Assembly: GCA_016715365.1 (NCBI GenBank)
Contig: JADKAM010000009.1
Coordinates: 68,980 to 132,979 of the forward strand
DNA: 64,000 nt
DNA from: Chitinophagaceae bacterium
Lineage (GTDB): Bacteria > Bacteroidota > Bacteroidia > Chitinophagales > Chitinophagaceae
Direction of reading: 5' to 3'
The notes beneath the pieces were generated by a model, which was not told where the DNA came from, did no database searches, and saw only the letters and a list, made by a program, of their open reading frames with translations. Each line of letters starts with the position of its first letter. Position 1 is the stretch's first letter. Of the stretch, positions 46,072 through 53,844 are shown piece after piece. The position numbers and the translations under genes are program-made.

Positions 46072-46501
46072 CAGCAGAAAATAAAATAAAGATCTTTTTA
46101 GTGGATGATGATGCCTTGTTTTTAAAATTACTGGAGATTGAATTTTTAAAGCATGGCGATTTTGTGATTGATACATTTGCAACCGGCGAACTTTGCCTGC
46201 AGCATTTGGCAAAGAACCCGATGTGATCATTTTAGATTTTCACCTGGATGGTATTGATAAAAATGCCATGAATGGTATAGCTACACTGGATAAGATAAAA
46301 GCTATCGATTCTGACATTCCGGTTATCATGCTCTCATCGCAGGATAAAATTGAAGTAGCCATCGAATGTATGCATCACCGGGCATTTGATTATGTGGTAA
46401 AAAGCGAAACCGCTTTTCTGCGGCTGCAAAAAATAATCACTGCTATATTCAGCTATCAAAAAATGGAAAAAGAATTGAACTGGTACATGGAGCGGATGTA
46501 G
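46068..46501 (+). pseudogene. Single-domain response regulator (one frameshift)
   Basis: ATG at 46068 overlaps the hybrid stop (ATGA). IFLVDDDALFLKLLEIEF then, after a shift near 46195, PDVIILDFHLDGIDKNAMNG and IPVIMLSSQDK, Lys in YVVKSE. About 143 aa when restored. A receiver without output, probably the partner of the hybrid kinase. Confidence 0.75.
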
Positions 46502-46582
46502 GCATGAGCCGGGCGTCAGGATTCTTAAGTCGGGATTGGTTACTGCTAAATAATGTCTCCCTGCAATTAAAAGACTGATCCT

Positions 46583-46643
46583 GACTCCTATCTCCCGACT
46601 CCTGACTCCTGACTCCCGACTCCCGACTCCTATCTCCCGACTC
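46583..46643. repeat. Tandem 7-bp repeats (GACTCCY)
   Basis: About eight imperfect copies of GACTCCT/GACTCCC. Upstream at 46506-46530 inverted copies (GTCAGGA, GTCGGGA) allow a large hairpin. Non-coding; the remainder of 46502-46797 holds the promoter described next. Confidence 0.6.
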
Positions 46644-46654
46644 AACACTCAACT

Positions 46655-46720
46655 GTGTGAATTATACAACTATTAGCCAAAGTTATGCAACAAGTATAGC
46701 CGCATCTGTATACACCTTTG
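46655..46720 (+). promoter_or_regulatory. GTGTGAAT-family promoter of response-regulator array
   Basis: GTGTGAAT at 46655, TACAA and TGCAA repeats 21 bp apart, box CACCTTTG at 46713-46720, spacing 58. Same box as before the 56.4 kb and CsbD genes. Confidence 0.7.
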
Positions 46721-46797
46721 CTTAATACTAATTCAGAAAATTCTTTTAATCACTAAGCTGAGGAAATAATCTGCAGCAGGTTTTTCAGTAATTGCAC

Positions 46798-47241
46798 ATG
46801 GAAGCAAATCAACAGGTAGCCACGATTAATATATTGCTCGCAGATGATGATATGGACGACCGGTTTTTCTTTGATAAGGCATTAAAGGAAATCCCCATGG
46901 CATCGCAACTCATTACCGTTAACAACGGCGAGCAGTTGATGGAACACCTTACAACACATACCGGCCCGCTTCCTGATATACTGTTTTTAGACCTCAGCAT
47001 GCCACGCAAAACCGGCTTTGAATGTTTATCCGAAATAAAGGAAAATGAAAAACTGAAAGGCATTACCGTAATCATGCTTACCACTTCGTTCACCAGAGGT
47101 TTAGACCTGGAGGATAACTCGAGAAAGACCCTGATAAGAATGGGAGCAACTGATTATATACGCAAGCCGGTAGCATTTGATGAGCTGAAACAAATTATTA
47201 AACAGGCACTAACAAACCTGGCAGCTAAGTCTGGTATATAA
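46798..47241 (+). CDS. Single-domain response regulator (Rcp1-like), array member 1
   Basis: 147-aa CheY-like receiver: acidic ADDDMDDRFFFDKAL, phospho-Asp in FLDLSMPRKTGF, Thr in VIMLTTSF, Lys in IRKPVAF. Members 1-4 share DDD.DD/A..FF..AL, L..D.NMPRK.GFECL.EIK and IRKP..F.QL, so they are paralogues from tandem duplication. No output domain; may act as phosphate sink or protein partner of the kinase downstream. Confidence 0.88.
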   Translation: MEANQQVATINILLADDDMDDRFFFDKALKEIPMASQLITVNNGEQLMEHLTTHTGPLPDILFLDLSMPRKTGFECLSEIKENEKLKGITVIMLTTSFTRGLDLEDNSRKTLIRMGATDYIRKPVAFDELKQIIKQALTNLAAKSGI

Positions 47242-47244
47242 CAC

Positions 47245-47694
47245 ATGAACATGAATCCGAAAGAACTGAATATACTGCTGGCCGATGATGATATTGATGA
47301 TTGTCATTTTTTTAAGGAGGCATTGGACTCTTTGCCGCAAAGCAACAGACTTACTATTGTAAACAATGGTGATGAGCTGATGGAATACCTTTTGGAGAAT
47401 ATTGAACGGCTTCCTCATGTACTTTTTTTAGATATTAATATGCCCCGGAAAAACGGCTTTGAATGTTTATCAGAAATTAAAGCCCATGAAAGCCTGAAAG
47501 ACCTGCCGGTGGTAATGTATTCAACATCGGGTTCAAAAGATAAAATAAATGTGCTGTTTAATACCGGTGCCGATGTGTACATCCGTAAACCCAGCAACTT
47601 TGCACAACTGGTACAGGTCATTCACCATGTATTGCCTATGGCTGCCGAAAATATATTTTCGAACGGTAAATTAAAATACATACTAAACGCATGA
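47245..47694 (+). CDS. Single-domain response regulator, array member 2
   Basis: 149-aa receiver with ADDDIDDCHFFKEAL, phospho-Asp in FLDINMPRKNGF, Ser/Thr in MYSTSGSKD and Lys in IRKPSNFAQL. Closest to member 3, with which it shares long stretches (TGADVYIRKPSNF). It starts 3 bp after member 1 and overlaps member 3 by 4 bp. Confidence 0.88.
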   Translation: MNMNPKELNILLADDDIDDCHFFKEALDSLPQSNRLTIVNNGDELMEYLLENIERLPHVLFLDINMPRKNGFECLSEIKAHESLKDLPVVMYSTSGSKDKINVLFNTGADVYIRKPSNFAQLVQVIHHVLPMAAENIFSNGKLKYILNA

Positions 47695-48134
47695 AAATAA
47701 CTGAGCTGAATATACTGTTGGCTGATGATGATGCTGACGATTGCCTTTTTTTTAAAGAAGCAATAAACACATTAATTCCAGCCACCAACTTTTCGGCCGT
47801 GCACGACGGTGACCAGCTGATGCAGTTGCTCACCAATGAAACAGGCAGGTTGCCTGATGTACTTTTTCTGGACCTGAACATGCCACGCAAAAACGGGTTT
47901 GAATGTTTAACTGAAATAAAACAACATAAAAAACTGAAGAACCTGCCGGTAGTTATATTTTCCACATCCAGCGCTTACGACAACATTAATGTATTATTCA
48001 AAACCGGTGCCGATGTCTATATCCGTAAGCCTTCGAATTTTGAACAACTGGTACAGGTAATAAAATATGCACTACCCATGACGGCTGAAAATATTCCTTC
48101 AAAAGCCAAATTAAAATACGTTTTAAACGCATGA
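47691..48134 (+). CDS. Single-domain response regulator, array member 3
   Basis: 147-aa receiver with ADDDADDCLFFKEAI, FLDLNMPRKNGF, FSTSSAYD and IRKPSNFEQL. ATG overlaps the stop of member 2; its own stop overlaps the start of member 4. The 3' ends of members 2 and 3 (LKYILNA / LKYVLNA) are nearly identical, showing recent duplication. Confidence 0.88.
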   Translation: MKITELNILLADDDADDCLFFKEAINTLIPATNFSAVHDGDQLMQLLTNETGRLPDVLFLDLNMPRKNGFECLTEIKQHKKLKNLPVVIFSTSSAYDNINVLFKTGADVYIRKPSNFEQLVQVIKYALPMTAENIPSKAKLKYVLNA

Positions 48135-48595
48135 CCGTAAAACACCTGGAAATACTGCTGGCAGATGATGACACCGATGCTTGTGCTTTCTTTGAGGAAG
48201 CACTGGCTGAATTACCAATATCAACAAGGCTTACAGCCGTTCATGATGGAGAAAAACTGATGCAGTTACTGAACGAAGAAACCGGTAAACTTCCGCATAT
48301 TCTTTTTCTTGACCTGAATATGCCCCGTAAGAATGGGTTTGAATGTTTGGCCGAAATAAAAGGCAATAAAAAATTAAACCAGCTTCCGGTTATTATATTA
48401 TCCACTTCCTACGAACAGGAGGTTATTAACCTGCTTTTTCAAAACGGTGCACAATATTTTATAAGAAAGCCGTCTGCATTTGCCCAGTTTAAAAAAATAA
48501 TACAGTATGCACTTATGCTTATAACTGAACAGGATGTAACACCACCGGCCAAAGATCATTTTGTACTTACAGTAGAAAACAGTCAGCCCGTATAA
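48131..48595 (+). CDS. Single-domain response regulator, array member 4
   Basis: 154-aa receiver with ADDDTDACAFFEEAL, FLDLNMPRKNGF, LSTSYEQE and IRKPSAFAQF. The second Asp of the acidic pair motif (DD in other members) is DA here, but the metal-binding pair DD before it is kept. Last of the array, 17 bp before the coiled-coil kinase. Confidence 0.87.
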   Translation: MTVKHLEILLADDDTDACAFFEEALAELPISTRLTAVHDGEKLMQLLNEETGKLPHILFLDLNMPRKNGFECLAEIKGNKKLNQLPVIILSTSYEQEVINLLFQNGAQYFIRKPSAFAQFKKIIQYALMLITEQDVTPPAKDHFVLTVENSQPV

Positions 48596-48612
48596 CCAAT
48601 CATTCAACAACA

Positions 48613-49867
48613 ATGGATAACACAATAGAATCAGCAGAAGATAAATTAAGTATTGCAAACCGGAAGCTTCTTTTTCAAAATGAAGAAAAAGAAAAGCGGG
48701 CAGCCGAATTAAGCATTGCCAACAAAGAACTGATCTTTCAGAATGAAGAAAAAGAAAAACGGGCAGCAGAATTAAGCATTGCCAACAAAGAACTGATCTT
48801 TCAGAATGAAGAAAAAGAAAAGCGGGCAGCAGAACTGATCATTGCCAATACAGAACTGGCTTTTCAAAACGATGAAAAGGAAAAACGGGCAGCAGAGCTG
48901 ATCATCGCCAATACAGAACTGGCTTTTCAGAATGAAGAAAAAGAAAAGCGGGCAGCAGAGCTGATCATTGCCAATAAAGAACTGGCTTTTCAAAATGAAG
49001 AAAAAGAAAAACGGGCGGCTGAACTCATTATTGCCAATAAAGAACTGGCTTTTCAAAACGAAGAAAAAGAAAAACGGGCAGCTGAACTCATTATTGCCAA
49101 TAAAGAACTGGCTTTTCAAAACGAAGAAAAAGAAAAACGGGCAGCAGACCTCATCATTGCCAATAAAGAGTTGCTGGCATTCGCTTATATCTCAAGCCAC
49201 GATCTGCAAGAACCGCTGCGTAAAATACAAACCGTTGTAACGATCATCCTGGAAAATGAAAATAAAAATCTGTCGGAAAAAGGGAAATATAATTTTCAGC
49301 GTATGCAACTGGCAGCCGGAAGAATGCAGCAGCTGATTGATGACCTGCTTGCCTTCTCCCGTATCAATACCACCGATCACCAGTTTGAAAAAACTGATCT
49401 GAACCTGATTATAGAAGAAGTAAAAAATGAACTGAGAGATACCATGCAGGAAAAACATGCATCTATTGAAGTCACAGAGATATGTCCCGCCAATATCATA
49501 CCCTTTCAGTTTCGCCAGCTTATGTACAACCTCATCAGCAACGCACTCAAATTTTCAAATCCGGATATACCGGCGCACATTATCGTAACAGCAGCATTGT
49601 AAATGGCGGTGACCCTGACAACCAGTATTTTCTCCTGAAAAAAAATATTGCCATATCACTGTAAAGACAACGGCATTGGCTTTGAGCCACATTTTAATGA
49701 ACGTATTTTTGGTGTGTTTCAAAAGCTGCACAGTAAAGAAGTATATGCCGGCACAGGTATTGACTTGCCATTGTAAAAAAATAGTAGAAAACCACAAAGG
49801 AATTATTACGGCAACCAGCGAATTAAATAAAGGTGCCACCTTTGATATTTATATTCCGGCTGACTGA
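48613..49867 (+). pseudogene. Histidine kinase with 8 x 21-residue coiled-coil repeats (frameshifted)
   Basis: About 415 aa when restored. After 20 residues come eight repeats FQNEEKEKRAAELxIANxEL (21 aa = three heptads), then HisKA with AYISSHDLQEPLRK (His near residue 196) of the phytochrome-kinase type, and HATPase (NLISNALKFS, and after shifts DNGIGFEPHF and a damaged GTGIGLAI). Frames break near 49600, 49655 and 49770. There is no PAS, GAF or membrane domain, so the long coiled coil is the only input module. It follows four receiver genes. Confidence 0.8.
48673..49176 (+). repeat. Eight tandem 63-bp coding repeats
   Basis: Eight in-frame 63-bp units in the kinase gene, highly alike at DNA level (mainly third-base changes), each giving three heptads. 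The near identity suggests recent expansion and possible length variation between strains. Confidence 0.9.
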
Positions 49868-49997
49868 ATTACTTCTGACTTTTACAGCCTGTTGCCCTCC
49901 CTTTTCAGAAACCGCCCGAAATGAATTATGCAGTAAGAAATCTTTTTTGATTTGTAACTTTTAATTTCCAACACTTCTCCCAACTCCAAACCCACAA

Positions 49998-50063
49998 GTG
50001 TGAATTCTGCAACTCATTTTCAGATTTATACAAGCATTAATTGGCCAAATGGACTCATTTTTG
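49998..50063 (+). promoter_or_regulatory. GTGTGAAT-family promoter of the 50.1 kb regulator
   Basis: GTGTGAAT at 49998, TGCAA and TACAA repeats 21 bp apart, box CATTTTTG at 50056-50063 (7/8), spacing 58. It excludes the first ATG at 50041 as a start. Nothing else is seen in 49868-50127. Confidence 0.65.
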
Positions 50064-50127
50064 TGTTATCCGTTTACGTGCAAATGACCTGAGACCGATG
50101 AAAATCCATTGCCGCCCATTCATGCTA

Positions 50128-50571
50128 ATGAAAATTAATCAATATACAACTACGCCGCTCAATATACTCTATGCAGAAGATGACCTCGACGACCGTATCT
50201 TTTTTGAAAAAGTACTAAGTGAAATACCCATACGCATCAATCACACGATTATAAAAAACGGAGAATTGCTGATGAAATACCTGCATACCACAGCAGGACC
50301 GCTTCCCGATGTGGTTTTCCTGGATTTGAGTATGCCGCTTAAAACAGGGTTTGAGTGCCTGGCCGAAATAAAAGACAACGATAAATTAAAGACATTAAAT
50401 GTAGTAATGCTTACTGCATCTTTTACAAGGGGTACTGACCTGGAAGACATCCTTAAAAGCACACTGGCGGGAATGGGAGCAATGGATTACATACGCAAAA
50501 CGGGCGACTTTAAGCAATTCAAAGCTGTTATACAACAAACACTCTACAAAATATTTAAAAAGGCCAGCTAA
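50128..50571 (+). CDS. Single-domain response regulator
   Basis: 147-aa receiver related to the 46.8-48.6 kb array: YAEDDLDDRIFFEKVL, phospho-Asp in FLDLSMPLKTGF, Thr in VMLTASF, Lys in IRKTGDF. Closest to array member 1. Starts at 50098 or 50122 are also possible; 50128 fits the receiver boundary. Confidence 0.85.
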   Translation: MKINQYTTTPLNILYAEDDLDDRIFFEKVLSEIPIRINHTIIKNGELLMKYLHTTAGPLPDVVFLDLSMPLKTGFECLAEIKDNDKLKTLNVVMLTASFTRGTDLEDILKSTLAGMGAMDYIRKTGDFKQFKAVIQQTLYKIFKKAS

Positions 50572-50724
50572 GTTTAAACAGCACTAATAAAGGGATTACC
50601 CGGAAGACCTGAAGATAGGGCAGCTGAATTTAAACACTTCCCGTCTTACCGCCTTACAGGCAAATATTCCGAATCCATTTTTAAAAACAGGCTTTGTTTT
50701 ACAACTACCATAGTAAAAGACCCT

Positions 50725-50790
50725 GTGTGAATAATGCAACTAATTTACCTAATTCTGTAATGCTTTACTGTTAAAGGAAATCTACCTTAC
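50725..50790 (+). promoter_or_regulatory. GTGTGAAT-family promoter of the 50.8 kb regulator pair
   Basis: GTGTGAAT at 50725, TGCAA and TGTAA repeats 21 bp apart, box TACCTTAC at 50783-50790 (6/8), spacing 58. The rest of 50572-50831 shows nothing clear. Confidence 0.6.
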
Positions 50791-50831
50791 TTACTCATTA
50801 GCCCCGCTCATCAACTGTTTAAAAAACGAAC

Positions 50832-51224
50832 ATGAAATCAATTTTGCTCATTGAAGACAATATTGATATTCTTGAAAACCTGGCCGAATATCTGGAGCTG
50901 GAAGGTTACCATGTGTATTCAACAAACAATGGAGAAAAGGGAATTGAGCTAGCATTGGAACACATGCCCGACCTCATCATTTGTGATATGCCCCGGCCCG
51001 GCATTGATGGCTATAAAGTTTTGAAAACGCTTATCGACAACCTGAGCATTACCAAAATACCTTTTATCTTCTGTACAACCATGAGTGAAAAAATAAACAG
51101 ATCAGATGCCCTTGAATCGGGTGCAGATGATTACATAATTAAACCTTTTGAACTGGAAACTATTTTACAGATAGCAAAGCTTTGCATAAAGACAGGTACC
51201 AAAAGACAAAAATTATCAGCATGA
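50832..51224 (+). CDS. Single-domain response regulator (CheY-like)
   Basis: 130 aa: LIEDNIDILENLAEYLELEGYHV, phospho-Asp in ICDMPRPGIDGY, Thr in FCTTMSE, Lys in IIKPF. Its receiver is similar to that of the REC-CRP regulator at 5.3 kb rather than the array. Its stop overlaps the next ATG. Confidence 0.87.
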   Translation: MKSILLIEDNIDILENLAEYLELEGYHVYSTNNGEKGIELALEHMPDLIICDMPRPGIDGYKVLKTLIDNLSITKIPFIFCTTMSEKINRSDALESGADDYIIKPFELETILQIAKLCIKTGTKRQKLSA

Positions 51225-51998
51225 TAGCTTCAGCATTAAAATCAGAAAGTGAACCGGCTTTAAAAAAGCCAGGCCCGTTAAACATACTGCTGGCCGAAGA
51301 TAACCTGCTGAACGGGAAACTGATGACTGTTTTGTTTGCACAGCTTGGCATTTCAATACAAGTGGCGGTAAATGGCCTGGAAGCTGTTGAAAAAATAGAA
51401 ACGGATAATTATGATGTGGTGCTGATGGATATGGAAATGCCTGTTATGAACGGATACGAAGCAACCGCAATCATCCAATAAATTAAAAAATACGATTCCC
51501 ATCATTGCCCTTACAGCCAATGCAAGGCCCGGCGAAAAGAAAAAATGTTTGCAACTGGGTATGAATGGTTATGTATCAAAACCAATTAATACTGCCGATC
51601 TTTTTAATACTATTTACAAACTTACCGGTAAAGTTGTTTTCACAAAACCAGCTATTATAAATATACAAACAGTTTCGGTCGCTTCTGATAAAGTATGTAA
51701 CCTGGATTATCTGATGGGTGCAACCCATGGAAACAAAGAAACCGTAAATAATATTGTTACTGTTTTTTTTAATGAGACGAAGAAAGAATTGAATTATTTG
51801 AATAATGCCATCAGAGAAAACAACTATCCGGTCATTGGCGATATATCCCATAAAATAAAATCTGCTTTTTCCATCCTCGGCATATCTGTGCTGGAACCCG
51901 TTTTTAAAGAAATGGAGCAACTCAGCAGCAGCACCTCTTCCATCGGTAATATAGAACTGCTCAGCCAGCGGGTGCATGTTGTTTTTAACCCAGGCTAA
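51221..51998 (+). pseudogene. REC-Hpt protein (one frameshift)
   Basis: About 258 aa when restored. Receiver (LAEDNLLNGKLM, phospho-Asp in LMDMEMPVMNGYEA) broken near 51480, then IPIIALTANARPGEKKKCLQLGMNGYVSKPI, followed by an Hpt domain with HKIKSAFSILG (phospho-His). A phosphorelay link between kinases; the start codon overlaps the preceding stop. No own output domain. Confidence 0.78.
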
Positions 51999-52066
51999 AA
52001 GAAGAAATGATGTTGGAGAATTAAACATCGAATACCAATCACACATTTAATCTATCCTGATAAAAG

Positions 52067-52171
52067 CTGTCAGGTTGTACTGAGCTTGTCGAAGTGTTGT
52101 TGAAACCGGTGCCACTGGGAGAAGAACCTCTCTAATTTGTGAACCCGCCTTCGAGAATCTCAGGCTGACAG
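52067..52171. repeat. Dispersed intergenic repeat, copy 2
   Basis: 105-bp element with ends CTGTCAG and CTGACAG and inner GAGCTTGTCGAAG and GAACCCGCCTTCGAGA, matching the inverse of copy 1 at 20960-21027, with about 37 bp more in the centre. Confidence 0.6.
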
Positions 52172-52236
52172 TATAATTTGAATGGCTAATCGTTATAAAT
52201 CCGGTGTAGCGGCGTGCCCAATAAAATATCCCCCTG

Positions 52237-52298
52237 ATTACCCGTTTTAAAAAAAGAACCTCCGGAAAACCGGAGGCTCTTTTTTTAAAACGGGTAAT
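52237..52298. terminator. Large bidirectional terminator
   Basis: 29-bp arms (52237-52265 and 52270-52298) with one mismatch and a 4-nt A loop; inner CCTCCGG/CCGGAGG flanked by seven A and seven T. It lies after the leftward OmpA gene. Other parts of 51999-52309 carry only repeat copy 2. Confidence 0.85.
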
Positions 52299-52309
52299 TT
52301 TACAATCGA

Positions 52310-53833
52310 TCAATAATTCCTCAATGTCATTTCCACTCTTCTGTTCAGTGCTTTACCCGCTGTAGTATTATTATCTGCTACCGGCCTGCTCTCTCCATAT
52401 CCTGCAGAAGAAATACGGCTTTCAGCAATACCCTGGCTTATCAGGTAAGCTCTTACCGAAGCAGCTCTTTGTTCTGATAAAGTCTGGTTGTATTCATCTT
52501 TACCAACAAAATCGGTATGTCCATCAATCTGTAATTTAAAAGAAGCATTATCTTTTAAGATAGAAACCACATCATTTAATTTTGGAAAAGACCTGGCCAG
52601 CAAATTTGATTTGGCTGTTTCGAAGAAAATATTCTGAGCAGCTATTTTAATACGCTTGATGATCTCTTCACTGATAACCGGGCAACCAAAGTTAGAAGCC
52701 GGTCCTTTATCGTTGATACATTTGTCCTCTTCATCATTTACACCATCACCATCAGTATCCGGAATCGGACATCCCTGGTAACGGGCAATGCCGGCAACAG
52801 TTGGGCATTTATCCAGTTCATCATTGATACCATCATTATCTGTATCCGGTATAGGGCAACCCTGGTAACGGGCCAAACCAAATACATCAGGGCATTTATC
52901 ATCTATATCAGCAATGCCATCTCCATCTCTGTCGGGGCAGCCTTGTAATGATGCAGAACCGGCAATATCAGGACATCTGTCGGCAGCATCCAAAACACCA
53001 TCTCCATCTCTGTCAAGCACAACCGGCATTGGTGGTGGTGGAGGTACAGGCAATTTACGGCCTGTTCCTACTTTTAAAGCAATACCGGCTCTGATGGTTG
53101 TCAGGTTCCAGGTTTCAACAGTACGTGGGTTTTGACCAAAATAAGGATGGTAAGAAACGAAAGGAGAAACAACAAATTTAGATTTGCTGGTTGATGATCC
53201 CATCATAATATCATAGCCCATTCCTACCTGGCCAGAGATACGGGTAATTTGTGTATTGTTTATCTCACCTTCTACATCAGGATTTGGAGCCTGGTTTGGA
53301 AAAGCAGGATTAATACCCTGTTTGTATGTGAATGATTTTTCTGTTGTGAAAGCCATACGTGGGCCTGCATAAATATAAAAACCATTTTTAAACGGAGCCA
53401 GTAATAAGCTTGGTTCTAAGGTAACATAGCTAAGGTTTGTTGACAGATCTGCCGGGCAATTGCAGGCAGTTGTTTGCTGTTCAAATTTTCCCCTGCGGCT
53501 GTCATACCCGCCCTGTAACATAAACCCTAAAACCGATTTGGCCGGGCGATATTGAATTAATCCGCCGGCATAAACTCCAACGCCTCTTCCTTTATGAAAG
53601 GTTGCCGGTGAAGTGAATTCGGCATTCAGTTGCCTGGTGCTTCCGTCAAAAAAATTAACGTTGGCAGCACCCACCACACCAAAATACCATGATGGATCTG
53701 AATACTGTTGTGTTTGTGCGTTTGTTTGAATACCCGTGATTATAAAAGCACTTACCATCAGTGTTTTTATCAGCAGGCTTTTAATGCTCCCCGCATTGCG
53801 TGGTACATTTTTAATTTTATTTCTAAATTTCAT
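52310..53833 (-). CDS. OmpA-like outer membrane protein with TSP3 repeats
   Basis: 507 aa: signal peptide (to about residue 40), an N-terminal beta-barrel of about 200 residues, four thrombospondin type-3-like Asp-rich Ca-binding repeats (DRDGDGVLDAADRCPDIAG, DTDNDGINDELDKCP and others), then an OmpA C-terminal peptidoglycan-binding domain (DGHTDFVGKDEYNQTLSEQRA). Anchors the outer membrane to the wall. It starts 11 bp after the ice-binding protein gene. Confidence 0.93.
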   Translation of the reverse strand: MKFRNKIKNVPRNAGSIKSLLIKTLMVSAFIITGIQTNAQTQQYSDPSWYFGVVGAANVNFFDGSTRQLNAEFTSPATFHKGRGVGVYAGGLIQYRPAKSVLGFMLQGGYDSRRGKFEQQTTACNCPADLSTNLSYVTLEPSLLLAPFKNGFYIYAGPRMAFTTEKSFTYKQGINPAFPNQAPNPDVEGEINNTQITRISGQVGMGYDIMMGSSTSKSKFVVSPFVSYHPYFGQNPRTVETWNLTTIRAGIALKVGTGRKLPVPPPPPMPVVLDRDGDGVLDAADRCPDIAGSASLQGCPDRDGDGIADIDDKCPDVFGLARYQGCPIPDTDNDGINDELDKCPTVAGIARYQGCPIPDTDGDGVNDEEDKCINDKGPASNFGCPVISEEIIKRIKIAAQNIFFETAKSNLLARSFPKLNDVVSILKDNASFKLQIDGHTDFVGKDEYNQTLSEQRAASVRAYLISQGIAESRISSAGYGESRPVADNNTTAGKALNRRVEMTLRNY

Positions 53834-53844
53834 AATTGTTTTTT

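Noticed and set aside
48772..49119. 115-aa leftward ORF over the repeat array
   Set aside because: Mirror reading of the 63-bp repeats, giving Phe-rich repeated peptide; a shadow of the kinase.
48673..49176. Possible CRISPR array
   Set aside because: Units are contiguous 63-bp in-frame coding repeats with no spacers; no cas genes nearby.
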